A stretch of 64,000 nt of DNA from Callorhinus ursinus (GCF_003265705.1 NW_020312966.1:20384074-20448073), one strand, 5' to 3'. Shown: positions 11,878-23,059, numbered from the stretch's first letter. A program made the numbers and translations. Notes: generated from the sequence alone by a model not told the origin.

Positions 11878-12071
11878 CTCTCTCTTTTTTAAGATTTTAT
11901 TTATTTATTTGAGAGAGAGAGTACGAGCGAGATGGGGAGGAGCAGAGGGAGAGGGAGGAGCAGACTCCCTGCTGAGTAGGGAGCCCTATGTGGGGGCTCA
12001 ATCCCAGGACCCCAAAATCATGACCTGAGCCGAAGGCAGATGCTTAACCAACTGAGCCACCCAGGTGCTCC
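11878..12071 (-). mobile_element. SINEC (antisense)
   Basis: Antisense SINEC ending 'gagccacccaggtgctcc'. Imperfect 12-bp duplications tcgattttctct (11866-11877) and tcaactttctct flank it. Confidence 0.93.
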
Positions 12072-12083
12072 TCAACTTTCTCT

Positions 12084-13282
12084 TTTATGAAATAAAGCAA
12101 ATGATATTATATCATCTTTATTTTCTATGCTTCTGTGAATTTTAAGATTCTGTACAAATTATTTCTTTGTATTTAGTAGTTGGCAGAAAAGAGAGAAAGG
12201 TTTCTTTATATTTTCCGCATTACTAGTTAGTCCTCTAGTCAAGGGTGTGTCTCTAATTTAGAAATATGTTTCAAGAAAATAAGAATGATTATATTGAATT
12301 AACTTTACATGTAATTTTTGTTTTAATTAACATTTCAAGGCTATCTAAAATGAGGACATAGAAATTCATGCTACTTTAAAGTTTCTTAAGGTATTTTTGT
12401 TACCAGCATTCATATTTTGAAGGATAAAGCTTTTAAAAATATGTCTGTGCTGGGTTTTTTTCTAAAGAAATTGTTTTACAGGCTTTTATTAACCTGAACA
12501 AAGCTCACTAGACAAAAAGAACAGGATGTAAGAGGGGAATGTTTGGAACCAGAGGGACTTGGAGAGTTGGTGTTAAAACTTGTGCTACTTTCTTTGATCA
12601 CATATAAAACATGGCATTAGTATTCCACAACGAGGCTGTGATTCTTGCTTTGATTATAGTTCTGATCTACCCTAGCATTTTAAATCCAAATTCAGTAAAA
12701 GTATGAAATAGTATTCTAAATAAGTTACTTACTCAAGCATCTCTATTTCCAACTTTTCCTCTTAATTTTCTGGTGTTCTGCTTACTGCCTTAAAATCAGT
12801 TTTGGACTGTTTTATGACCTGATTTAGTGTTTATAATGTCACCAGAACATTTTCCCTGGATTGTTACACGTATTGGCTGCACTGTTTTCAAATATAGCTA
12901 ACAATGCAATGGTTAACTTGATGAAGTGCTGTGTAAGTGCTAACCATGGTTGTTGTTAAAGTATGGTTGTCGGTGGTGATATTACCTCCTTTTTGTTTTC
13001 CACACTAACATTTTTATTCTGTGGCAGTGTTTCTACATCTCTAAAGGGCCTTAAAGTTTTGTACTCAATTGGATTGTCTCCACACCTTTATGGTCTGTTC
13101 TATCTACTGTTTTCAACTGTCACATTAGAATGCATTTTGAAAATCTTCCCCCAGCTTCATTCCCAGCTGGTGACTTGAATGTCCAGAAACTTGATGGGCA
13201 TTAGTGGAACCTCAGGTTTAGTGTGTCCTTTGTGAATTTGTTGCCTTCTATCTCAGTACTCAGCCAGCTGCTTCTTTGAGCC
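12084..13282. other. Single-copy, A+T-rich intronic DNA
   Basis: No exon, RNA gene or named repeat recognised in about 1.2 kb. Confidence 0.45.
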
Positions 13283-13325
13283 AAATGTGACCTGCTGCCT
13301 GTTTTTGTAAATGAAGCTTTATTGG

Positions 13326-13369
<44 letters not shown>

Positions 13370-13420
13370 AGTATGATGTATGATTGATTTTGCATTAAAG
13401 TGGCAGAGTTAAGACTCTTC
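13283..13420 (+). mobile_element. hAT-type (Charlie-like) MER DNA transposon remnant
   Basis: Contains 'gctgcctgtttttgtaaatg', 'agctttattggaacac' and 'gtggcagagttaagac', in the order found in a common hAT-derived MER element. The element's central part is replaced by the (AC)n run described separately. Confidence 0.55.
13327..13366. repeat. (AC)20 microsatellite
   Basis: Forty bases of uninterrupted AC dinucleotide. It appears to have grown from the ggaacac motif of the surrounding DNA transposon remnant. Perfect and long, hence likely length-polymorphic. Confidence 0.97.
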
Positions 13421-13699
13421 CAGCAGAGGACCTGTGAGTAGCAAAGCCTAAGCTGTTTAGTATGTAGCTCTTTAAATAAGATGTTTGCTGGTCCCTCTCA
13501 GACCTTTGATTACTCCTTGGGGTTTTCCCTCAGGTATATTCTAGCAAGAAAACTAATTTCCTTTCCTTTAATCTTTCTTTTTTTTTGGTTATTCCACATG
13601 CATTCAGTCATCACATCCTTTTGCCTAGAGTATTAATTTCCTCACCTCTTGATTTCTTTTCCCCTTGTGTTTCATTTTATATCTTGCCACCAATGTCAT

Positions 13700-14200
13700 A
13701 TCCTTAAAATTTGGTTCTACTCTATGTCCACACTGCCACCAAACACTTCCCCATCGCCCCCGAACCTAAATAGAAACTCGCTAGCCTCTTTCTTAAGTCT
13801 CCTTCCGTAATAGCAGCTTTACTGGTCTCCCTAAACAGGAATTCTGTGCTGCAGTACGTTCCCCCTCCCCTCCCTTCTTGTCTTTGTTCATGCTGGAATA
13901 GCTGCCTGGGGCTTTCTCTGCCCCTGAGTTCCACCTTGTAGGAGTTTGTTTGGAAGCCTTGTACTATCTTTTTCTGTCTGCATATTCCTTTCTTCTCCCT
14001 GATATATATGTTGCCTGTGTATCTTTCTGTCACTAGCGGCATTTTATTTGCTGCTGTGTTGTTGATGTTCTTTTACATCTCATCCATTATAAACCATAAG
14101 CTTGTTGGGTACAAGGTGCATGTCTTCTTCTTTACTGTGTTCCCTTAAGCTCTCAACATCATGTCTTAGATGTGCTTAATAATTAAGTAATTGAGTCACA
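13700..14200 (+). mobile_element. L2 LINE 3' region
   Basis: The 3' end 'aagcttgttgggtacaaggt', then 'tactgtgttccctt' and a 'gtgcttaataattaagtaa' tail, is typical of old L2 copies. Confidence 0.6.
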
Positions 14201-15055
14201 TTATAGGAGGCAGGCCTTTAATTTGAATGTAATTATTGGTGACTTTACAGACTCCCTTGGATGTTTACTGTGATTGTTGGTGTTATAGCTAAAATTCTTG
14301 AGGAAACCGGATGTTACTTCCTCATACAGACTGTTAATGTAAATGGAAAAATTTTTGTTGTTGTTGTCTGATAAGGTATTTCACATTTACCAAAAGAAAG
14401 CTATTTGTGTGCAATGATGTGCACGGCACTGATAAAAAAGTAAAACCAGGTGGCAGAGCCAGGCAGTAATTCTCTTGGATATGTTAAGCAATCTATCAAA
14501 CTCAGATTTTTTTTTTTTATTCCATTAACAAGTTTTTTTTCCCCAGGATTCCAAATGGAAAAATTATACCAAAGCTCTCTAATAAGTTATTGAAATGATG
14601 TTAAAATAGTATTTTATTCTCTACTTACGGATGATGTTGAGAATATTTTATTCTCTACTTATTCATTTAGTCACTCTCTGCATACTTTCCAGAAGGTTTT
14701 GATGTGGCTGTCGATCACAAATAGCTAGTTCTGTTAATCCCAGGGGTTTTTTTGGCCTCCAGTTCTGAGTTCGTACTCTTGAAAAGGTTGCAAAAACAAG
14801 AGTGCCAGTTGTAGAGACTTTTTACTTCATAGTGGTGTGTTCTAAAAGTTACATGTCCTGAAACTGGGCTGCTGATACCCTTAACTTCCTCAATTGATTT
14901 TGGAAAGGTAAAGATTGCCAGTGGGGCCAGGAACACAGTTGGTGCATAAAGCCTAGTACCGAGTATCCAGAAAAACAAACAAAAAAGGAAACAAAGCATG
15001 ACTGTACCCCAAAACCCGTATACTTGAAAAAGAATTGAAGACTTGAAAATTTCAT
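14201..15055. other. Single-copy intronic DNA
   Basis: Contains a T-rich stretch near 14510 and an imperfect local repeat of 'attttattctctactta' (about 14610 and 14647). The antisense open frames at 14715-15055 have no recognisable family. Confidence 0.4.
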
Positions 15056-15059
15056 TTTA

Positions 15060-16050
15060 AAATGGGCAAAGGATGTGAATAGTTTCTAGAAAAAGATATC
15101 AGCTCTGCTTGGTTGACCACTGTCTTCTAGCATGGAGTCAGTGTTTACTGTATACATGTATGCCAGATGAATGAGTAGTGCCTAAAATATATCCCAACCC
15201 CTCCTAAGTAAAGACATGCTAAATAACCAGACCTGTATACCTTTGAATCAGCATTTCTACTTCTTAGCATTTATCTAGGGAAATAATTAGACATCTTAGC
15301 ATAGATTTCACATCTAGGTTTCCATAATCCAGAAACACTTTATCAAATGCTCAAAGATACCTGTCTATCCACATATATATGTACATATGTATATATTTAT
15401 ACATACATGTATATGTTGTATGTATATGCATGCTCATTGTAAAATCATCTGTAATAGTGAAAGATTGGAAACAACCTAAATGCTGATTAGAACAAGAATA
15501 GTTAAGGGCGCCTGGGTGGCTCAGTCATTAAGCGTCTGCCTTCGGCTCAGGTCATGATCCCAGGGTCCTGGGATCGAGCCCCACATTGGGCTCCCTGCTC
15601 GGCAGGAAGCCTGCTTCTCCCTCTCCCACTCCCCCTGCTTGTGTTCCTGCTGTCGCTGTCTCTCTCTGTCAAATAAATAAATAAAATCTTAAAAAAAAAA
15701 AAAAGAACAAGAAATAGTTAAGTTATAGTATATCCACATTGTAATGGGTAAAAAGGATGAGATTGATCTTTAGGTAAAGATGTGAAAGAAAAGATACAAG
15801 TTGTGTTTGTAAAACAAGATGTAGTTTCATCTTTATAAGTACTGAACACAGGTCTAGTTACACAATATGCTTGCACATGTGAGGGCTGGGCTGGAAGTTA
15901 GCATAAGCACCCTATAAGCTTAAGCATAAGTCTCTGGGGAGCAAAACTGGGGAGATGTGTGAATTCCCAGGATAGAGGGGTATTATACCTTCTATTTTTT
16001 AAACTTTGTTCAGTTTTTTTTTTTTTTAAGTATATTTTACTTTTATGTTG
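15060..16050 (+). mobile_element. Old L1 3' end (L1M-type), sense
   Basis: Diverged L1 3'-terminal text: 'gattggaaacaacctaaatg', then after the SINE 'gttatagtatatccacattg'. A TA-rich microsatellite-like patch lies at 15370-15432. The L1 is split by the SINE at 15506-15704. Confidence 0.65.
15506..15704 (+). mobile_element. SINEC (sense) nested in L1, 16-bp TSD
   Basis: Complete SINEC with head, body and (aaat)n/(A)14 tail. Flanked by gaacaagaatagttaa at 15490-15505 and a copy with one extra A at 15705-15721. It sits inside an older L1 tail. Confidence 0.96.
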
Positions 16051-16149
16051 GTCAGAACACTGGGAAGTCATAGAATGAGTTTTAGGTACATTTTCATTAA
16101 TATTTAAAATAACTTATTTGAATGGCTAACTTGTCTGTCTAGAAAGTGG

Positions 16150-16634
16150 CTTTTTTTTTTTTATTATGTTCAGTTAGCCAACATATAATACATCATTAGT
16201 TTTTGATGTAGTGTTCAACGGTTCATTAGTTGCATATAACACCCAGTGCTCATCATCACACGTGCCCTCCTTAATACCCATCACCCTGTTACCCCGTGCC
16301 CCACCCCCTCCCTTCAGCAACCCTCAGTTTGTTTCCCAGAGTCCAGAGTCTCCCATGGTTTGTCTCCTCTGATTTCTTCCCGTTCAGTTTTCCCTCCCTT
16401 CCCCTGTGGTCCTCCACTCTATTCCTTATGTTCCACAAATAAGTGAAACCATATGATAATTGACTTTCTCTGCTTGACTTATTTCACTTAGCATAATCCC
16501 CTCCAGTTCCATCTTGATGCAAATGGTAGCTATTCATCCTTTCTGATGGCTGATTAATATTCCATTGTATGTATGAACCACATATTCTTTATCCCCAGTA
16601 GCCAAACTGTGGAAGGAGCCAAGATGTCCTTCAA
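16150..16634 (-). mobile_element. Carnivore L1 3' end with inverted 5' segment
   Basis: Starts at a poly-T and runs as the reverse complement of a carnivore L1 3' end (ttcagttagccaacatataa). Near 16600 it switches orientation to sense L1 text (cagtagccaaactgtggaag, gatgtccttcaat). Perfect duplications tagaaagtgg flank it at 16140-16149 and 16635-16644. This is the signature of a single twin-primed L1 insertion. Confidence 0.88.
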
Positions 16635-16945
16635 TAGAAAGTGGTTTTTAAGCATAATTTATGTCCTTGAGAATTCTGTATAAGTAAGTTTTTTGGTTTT
16701 GTAATGGGACAATAACAAAAGACATGATCAGGTTGGATGGCTGTTGTATTCTCTAATGGTATGACCAATAGATGTGCAGTGCAGGAGTCTTATTATAATA
16801 GGTTTTCTTTCAGCAGTCGTAAGAAAATCCAGTTTCATAGTAGAAGGGCTTGTTAGGATTTGAATGCTTTACATGTATTAACATCAGTTTCCAAGGGTGC
16901 ACTTGCGAGCAAAAGAATCACACTGTTTTCTCTTCAATCTTTCAG

Positions 16946-17042
16946 AAAAGCTCAAGAGGAGAACAAGAAGATAGTGCTCGCTGGCTGTGTTCCTCAAGCC
17001 CAGCCTCGGCAGGACTACCTTAAAGGACTGAGTATCATAGGG
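16946..17042 (+). CDS. CDKAL1: CDKAL1 internal exon (97 nt): third cysteine of N-terminal MTTase domain
   Basis: CDKAL1 is a radical-SAM methylthiotransferase, anchored in the ER membrane, that converts t6A to ms2t6A at position 37 of tRNA-Lys(UUU). This exon starts with the last base of a split codon and encodes 32 residues from [14 protein letters not shown] to LKGLSIIG, about residues 125-156 of the human protein. The Cys in VLAGCVPQ should be the third ligand of the UPF0004-domain cluster (about Cys138). The acceptor has a good polypyrimidine tract (gttttctcttcaatctttcag). The donor is ggg|gtaagc. Intron phases are 2 before and 0 after. No stop or frameshift is seen, so it looks functional. 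At 97 nt (not a multiple of three), skipping it would break the frame. It is probably exon 6; that numbering comes from memory. Confidence 0.96.
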
Positions 17043-17329
17043 GTAAGCTCGTACAAAAGAACATCTTTGGCTGTTGAAACATATACTTGGTCCACATTTG
17101 ATTCGCTCTTTCTGTGTTACTTACAAGCTGTGTTACACTTCTGACTATCTCTCCTCAACATTCTGGACCCATTGCTGCTGAAATTTCGTCATGTCTCTGT
17201 AACTTTTCACCTTAGTGCAAAAGATATGTCCTTGATTCTCTTGTTAAAAAGAAAAAATACCAAACACAATAAAAAGCCTTACCGAATTGAAGTCCCTTCC
17301 TAATACCTGGACTTTGTCTGCCTGTCCAG

Positions 17330-17810
17330 CACCATTTCTTGCCATATCATTTTAATTTTCCCATCCCCCTGAACTGCTTGTCATCCCCCCAGTACACAGA
17401 TGCCTTTTTTTGGAACGCGCCCCTTCCCGTACACTCATCCCCCACGTCGCTCCGCCGTTACCCGCTCCACCGTTACCCGCTCCGCCGTTACCCGCTCCAC
17501 CGTTACCCGCTCTGTAAAGCCTCCTCTGACCACTCAGTGTGGTCTTCCCGTCATCCCTGGCCTCGGTTCCCTTTGCCGACTGTGCTTACCTGTCATCTGC
17601 CCTCTCAGCACCTCACAGGGTTGTGATTTTACAATCACTTATCTCATTTTTTGATGAAGGCCACCTTTCTACTTAAATTACTAACTTCACAGTGACCGAT
17701 TTTCAATCTTTTTTTAAGCTGACCATGTTTCTCCAGCCTTTCCCGTGATGCCTGACACACAGGAGGCACTCAGTAAGTGTTCGGTGACTGACTGAATGAA
17801 AGAATCTTCC
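17330..17810 (+). mobile_element. L2-like LINE 3' region
   Basis: Ends with 'gatgcctgacacacaggagg' and a 'cactcagtaagtgttcgg'-type tail followed by 'gactgaatgaaag', the usual 3' end of L2. The minisatellite at 17448-17507 lies inside it. Confidence 0.5.
17448..17507. repeat. 15-bp minisatellite, 4 copies in a 30-bp alternating pattern
   Basis: Four tandem 15-mers, cgctccRccgttacc, at 17448-17462, 17463-17477, 17478-17492 and 17493-17507. R alternates G, A, G, A, so the true unit is 30 bp in two copies, followed by a degenerate start (cgctctg). The array is otherwise free of mutations and is C+G-rich, unlike its surroundings. Confidence 0.96.
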
Positions 17811-18145
17811 TGCTCTTAGCATCGTGAAGTCAGGAGACGTGCTGTCTGTTATCGGTCTTATTCTTTGTGGCCATCACTATTCACAAAATGCCCAAAGGTC
17901 ATTGGCATTCAGTTGGTATTTGTTGACCACATGGTGGTGCTTCATCCTTCCCACCATTCTTCTAGGGCTGTACTCAATATGCTCAGGAATCCTCTTTAAA
18001 AAAAGACTTTATTAATTTAAGAAAAAAATAATATATATATAAAAATAGAGTCCACTCATAGAAAAATTATATGAATAATTGGCATCTGGAATGAGATTTA
18101 TTGGATTTTTCCTTATTTGATGTACAACAGTACCGTTGACAACTT

Positions 18146-18264
18146 TTTTTTTTTAAGATTTTTTTTTTTAAAGTAGTCTCTGTATCCAACGTGGGGCTTG
18201 AACTTACAACCCCGAGATCAAGCATCATATGCTCTACCAACTGAACCAGCGAGGTGCCCTGCTA
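18146..18264 (-). mobile_element. Short old SINEC-type fragment (antisense)
   Basis: Contains 'gtggggcttgaacttacaac', 'gatcaagcatcatatgctct' and 'accaactgaaccagcgaggt'. Flanked by ttgacaactt at 18136-18145 and 18265-18274. Confidence 0.85.
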
Positions 18265-18274
18265 TTGACAACTT

Positions 18275-19052
18275 CTAATACTGTATTCTCAGTGTAATGA
18301 ACTTGTTTTCTGCTGTCAAATCCTTGCCCCACTAGCAAATTTAATAATCTTTGAACAAACATTCTAGTGTTAAACAGAACCTCAGTGTTTGAGAAGTTTA
18401 GTTTGTTTTCACCATTTGTCTGTTTACTTTTTGATTTCTCTTGGTTTAAGGAATGACATGAATATGGACTCCTGAGTTATCTATTCATGTGAGACTAACT
18501 TTCTCCATAAACATAGTCCTGCTGTGTTAGGGAAAGAGGAAACTCGTTAGAATTCTGTTTTAGGATGGAATGTGGCAAAAGCATAGGATTCATCTTAAAT
18601 TTCATTTCTAGGAGTTAAGTTACTGGAATAGGATAATTTCTTTAGTATGACAAAACCTCTTCTTTGTGTACATTATGGTAATATTTTGCTGAACTCCACT
18701 GTGTGTAGTGAAGAGCTCAGTATGTGTTGGGATGTAGGGGAGATTCTAAGGGAGCATGCCCAGTGCTGCTAATGGGGAAGATGATTTTCTGGGATGATAG
18801 AAACTTGTGGCTTTGGCAAATAACATCTCCCCCCCTCCCCATTTAGTCTAGTACCCTTTTTGTTCTGTCATCGAATCTCACTTGATTACCACTAAAATTC
18901 TTTAGATGTATGTATTTTGTTTCTTTATAATTAGAGAAATAACTTAAGATCACATATTTAAAAATGGAAACAATATTCATAATTCCATCACTGAAACATG
19001 ATAATTATAACTTTGCTTATTCCCTTTAGACTTTTTTTTTCCCCAATGTGGG
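18275..19052. other. Single-copy intronic DNA
   Basis: No exon, RNA gene or repeat recognised. Confidence 0.4.
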
Positions 19053-19157
19053 TTTTTTTTTTTTTTAATGTAATCTTTACACCCAATATGGGGCTTGAAC
19101 TCATAGCCCTGAGACCAAGAGTCACAAGCTCTTCCAGCTGAGTCAGCCAGGTGCCCC
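19053..19157 (-). mobile_element. Short old SINEC-type fragment (antisense)
   Basis: Poly-T, then 'caatatggggcttgaactca' and 'gctgagtcagccaggtgccc'. Same short old subtype as the copy at 18146-18264. Confidence 0.85.
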
Positions 19158-19159
19158 CC

Positions 19160-19923
19160 ACAAAGGGCTTTTTATTTTAATTTCAAATCAGTATGTTGTG
19201 AAAAGTTTCCAAAAGTGAAATCACACTATTAGTAACAGTATTTAAGTTGTAATCTGTCTTCAGCAGTTAGTGTTATTATTAAAATATAGGATTATTCTTT
19301 GTAAACATCATTTTATAGAGCAGTTCTTTCTTTGGCAGCTATATGACATTTATCATAACTGACTATGTATAAAAGTTATGTCCACAGAACCTAAAATTAA
19401 AAAAATCTGAAATAGGAAACCAAAATCATCTATAATTGGTGTCTGAAAAGACCTGTTTCTGAAGATAATTGTTAGAATTGCTACAAAAACAGAAACCTGA
19501 AGAATAGTGAATTTAACTGAAATAAAGAAATGAATTATATTGATTTAGACAAGAAAAAAATTCTAAAGTGTGAAAAAAATACGAAGATATTTAAATTCAT
19601 TGACTTAGGAAACTAGTGTTAGGGATTGTACTGCAGTTTTTTTTTTTTTTTTTTTTTTACATACGGAGTGAAAACTGTTATTTCCTCACGCAGTTCCGCT
19701 CATAGAGTAACTGTGACGCAGGGCTTTAATAGAGGTGGAAGAAAGAGCCCATGTAACTGCATTCTGTGCTTCTCCCGTCTGCTAGGATTTGTCTGTGTCC
19801 CCCCACGGTACAGGGAGGCTGTGTCGATTCTTTAGACCAAGTGATAGAAATAAAAAGGTAGTGCACACCTGAATTAAAAAGTCCCCATGTGTGCAGGTCC
19901 TCATGGAGTAAGCGTTTAATAAA
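19160..19923. other. Single-copy intronic DNA with a T22 run
   Basis: A homopolymer of about 22 T begins near 19637. Nothing else recognisable. Confidence 0.4.
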
Positions 19924-19933
19924 GAAGATTCTT

Positions 19934-20142
19934 GGGCGCCTGGGTGGCTCAGTTGGTTAGGCGACTGCCTTCCGCTCAGGTCATGAACCTGGAGTCCCGG
20001 GATCGAGTACCGCATCGGGCTCCCTGCTCGGCAGGGAGTCTGCTTCTCCCTCTGACCCTCTTCCCTCTCGTGCTATCTCTCATTCTCTCTCTCTCAAATA
20101 AATAAATAAAATCTTAAAAAAAAACAAAACAAAAAAACCCCC
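19934..20142 (+). mobile_element. SINEC (sense) with 10-bp TSD
   Basis: Complete SINEC. Perfect duplications gaagattctt at 19924-19933 and 20143-20152. The A-rich tail has acquired C interruptions. Confidence 0.96.
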
Positions 20143-20152
20143 GAAGATTCTT

Positions 20153-22116
20153 AATAATTAAGGATATTACTACCGTTGTCAGGTGAAGTTTCATCGATAT
20201 CAGCCTTTAGAAAGGGGATGTCCAGTTTGTTTTCATAATCAGAGCAGCGTAGTGAGGGTACGCAGTAATCAGTTGTCAGACCCCTGGGCATTTTATTATC
20301 TTCTCTTCGACTGTCTCCTGGAACTATCTAGTTGTAATTAATATTATTTGTGTGGTGCTGGATGAAAAGAAAATAACAGAATATCAAAACCTACCAACCT
20401 CTGGGTCCAGAAGAACTGGCTTTGGTGGCCATAACCTCTACACTTTTCCCATTCTGGAGCACAAAAATGTCTAATTTTTTTTTACATTGGGAGAAGAGGG
20501 AGAAAAGATTTAAAAACATCCATGTCTTTGATAGAAAGACCTTTTTGTAACCACAACTTCTTTCTTAGAATGATTAAATGAAATTTTATTTAATATATAG
20601 GACATATGTATTTATAGGTAACCTGTACAGAATCAGGATCTTTTTAATTTTTTTCAGGATCTTAAAACATTTTACCTCACAGTGAAAAATGTCATCATGT
20701 CTCTTGGGGCAGATAGTTACGGTTAACCATCCCCCTTGGAAGGTGTTTTCATGCAGTGTCATTTTTTAAAGTCACTGCTGTTATTTATTTACTTTGGTTA
20801 CTCTGTGTCTGGCTGTAGGTGGTTCCAAGATCTTGTGAGTATACTTTTGAATGTTCCTTTCCTTCTCTTCAGCTCATTTGTTGGCAGGAGAGTTTTGTTT
20901 AGATTAGTCAACCAGAAAGCATAATGTTCTCTGTTGAAGTCTGGTAGAAAAAATGAAGAGTAGACTTCGGGACTCAAAAGCCTGACTTCAAATCCCTGGG
21001 CTGCCACATCATTTTCCCTTTAGTAAGTACTTACTGGAGGCCTGTTACGTGGTAGCTGCTAGGTGCGAGGCACGTGGCAGTGTATCAGATCAGCCAAGAT
21101 CGCTGTTCTCACCATTCCGGTTCTTAGTCATATCTGATTCAAGCCTAGAACATCCCTTGTCCTAGAGAATGTGGTGGGATGGGTCCCTAAGACCAAGGGA
21201 AGATTGGCTAGTTGGGAATCTCTCTTGAGGCTGAGATATACTTTGAGAAAATATACTTCCTGTCCATCATTAGAAGTTGTGTTGGGGATAGGTGGGTGAG
21301 ACGGTACTGATTTGCTTCAGTTCTTCTTAAGGTAGGGTTATTTCTCCATGATTGCAGGAGTCATTATTAATATGTGTGACATTTATTAGGAAGGTTGGTT
21401 TGTACTCTGTTAAGGAAAGCATGTTTACAAAATTGTACATTTTGTGTTGATTTTCTGTGCTAATTACTGAACATGGACTGCATTTGAACTTGATCTTATT
21501 ATCTTTGTGATTGTATACTCTAGAAATCCTAAATAAATTGCGTTAATACACAGGTTATAACAGAAAACATGCAGTTCACAGCAGAATATATAATTTGATG
21601 TCAGAAACTTTGTAAATGACAGAACTTCCTGATTTGTTAGGTGTGAGCCCTATGGGCAGGTGCACAGCTCTTTGGAGAGCTGAATGAAAATGCTGCTTAC
21701 CACAGGCACCCACTTATTTCAGGGACTCTGAACCACGTTGATTGGCGGTGGTTTAAACGTCTTTTCAGGCAGGCTGACCTAATACTAAAAAGTCACACAG
21801 CGTGGTATTTCAAATGTGGACACTTTAATTTTGAAAATTACTTGTATAAATAAAGTAGCACTTGAAAGAGGCTATATTTGAGAATATTTCTGTCATATAT
21901 TGCAAAAGGTAAATGGAACAGTGTCACAGTAATCGCGGCATTGATATCGAGGGCAAAGCTTGAGAAATTGTGTCTTCCTGTTTGTCTCTACCTCATGGCT
22001 TCCTGTATGTCATCTTGTTATAGTACCTTTTTTTTTTAACCTGTAATTGTCAAAAAGGCACTATCTTACCAGAATGACATGTAAATTTAAAAGCCCACTG
22101 ATGTTTGTACCTTCTT
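20153..22116. other. Mostly single-copy intronic DNA
   Basis: About 2 kb with no exon or young repeat. 21020-21110 faintly resembles an old MIR/L2 sequence. Confidence 0.45.
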
Positions 22117-22126
22117 AGATCTGTTG

Positions 22127-22669
22127 GGTTTTTTTTGCGTGTGTGCTTTAAAAAACGCTATTGCTTTATTAACTACCAGCAGGACTGGCCTGCACAGGGG
22201 GTGGTGGACGCTCTAGGCTCAGGGTCCGTGGAGGATGTGAGGAGGATGTGATGATTGGGAGGCCGTTTTGAAGGAAAGAGATGGTCTGGAGGCCAAGGCC
22301 CAAGAGCCCCTCTGATTTACTTCTGGAAATGGGTAGACCTTGTAAAGGAGTCATGGCAAGCTACGGCCATGCCACCAATAAGATTAAGAAATTCTTGGAA
22401 ATCTAGCTGCCCGTCAGTGTTGAGGTCCAGTTTCTTCTTCATGCGATCAGGGTCCTTCTGGTTCTTTGTGAAGGCAGCCAATTCTGTATTCATGAAGGTT
22501 AGGAACTCTGTCTTGGAGAGTGTGCAGTTGTTACCCGTCTTTCCAGCAAACTTCTGGAAAACAGCAGTCGGAGACTCGATGCACTGCTTGGTCTCGGTAG
22601 GGCTAGACATTTTTGCCATGTGTTCGTGGAACGGGCGAGGACCGTGCGTCCGGCGACGGAGGTGCTGCC
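22127..22669 (-). pseudogene. S100A11: S100A11 (calgizzarin) processed pseudogene
   Basis: S100A11 is a small EF-hand calcium-binding protein. The minus-strand frame 22619-22317 starts MAKMSSPTETKQCIES and keeps the N-terminal S100 helix and pseudo-EF hand. The C-terminal EF loop DLNTDGQLDFQEF retains the acidic ligands and final Glu. Three residues are missing after NQKDP, and a shift near the end replaces the normal C-terminus after ACHDSF. There are no introns. A 3' UTR with AATAAA (22165-22170, minus) is followed by a short poly-A (T-run 22129-22136). Duplications agatctgttg flank it at 22117-22126 and 22670-22679, and the adjoining A-rich side fits an L1-type target. It is an L1-mediated retrocopy antisense inside the CDKAL1 intron, probably untranscribed. 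Confidence 0.95.
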
Positions 22670-22764
22670 AGATCTGTTGTTTTTATTTCTTTTATGGCCT
22701 TTTCTAATTTTACCTGTATGTGTACACATTCTTCAATTATTCAAATACAAAAATAGTAAAAAGT

Positions 22765-23010
22765 AGTGTATCATAGTAGTTAAGAGCCTGGATTCGGGAG
22801 CTGGATTGCATAGATTCATATCCCTGAGGCACCATGTATTAGCTGTGTGACCTTGTACAAGTCACTTAACCTCTCTCTGCCTCAGTTTCTCCCTCTTTGG
22901 ATGGGCGATAATAATAGAATCTAACTGAGTTAAATCAGTTAATACATGTCACCGGGTTAGCATGGTGCCTGGCATATAGTAAGTGCTCTCTCTGTATTAG
23001 CTTTATTATT
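22765..23010 (+). mobile_element. MIR (sense), nearly full length
   Basis: Recognisable from 'gtagttaagagcctggattc' through the core 'tagctgtgtgaccttgtaca', 'taacctctctctgcctcag', to the 3' 'ggtgcctggcatatagtaag'. Confidence 0.9.
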
Positions 23011-23059
23011 ATTATTATTTTAATTTTTATTTCATTCACTTGCTAGTAGAATGAGCATT

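Larger units (their letters stand above)
1..16945 (+). other. CDKAL1: CDKAL1 intron, 3' part (upstream of exon at 16946)
   Basis: No upstream coding exon was found in this stretch. The intron is phase 2 at its 3' end: the exon begins with the third base of a split lysine codon. The acceptor is a pyrimidine-rich tract ending ttcag at 16945. By comparison with the human gene this is probably the 3' part of the long intron 5, whose variants are associated with type 2 diabetes. The exon numbering comes from memory and is not proven by the sequence. Confidence 0.8.

Noticed and set aside
17448..17507. Short regular repeats resembling a CRISPR array
   Set aside because: Direct tandem 15-mers without spacers, in a mammalian intron; a minisatellite.
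19934..20142. tRNA gene (head with A- and B-box-like sequences)
   Set aside because: The tRNA-like head belongs to a SINEC, as at many other positions; it lacks a complete cloverleaf and is followed by the SINE body and tail.
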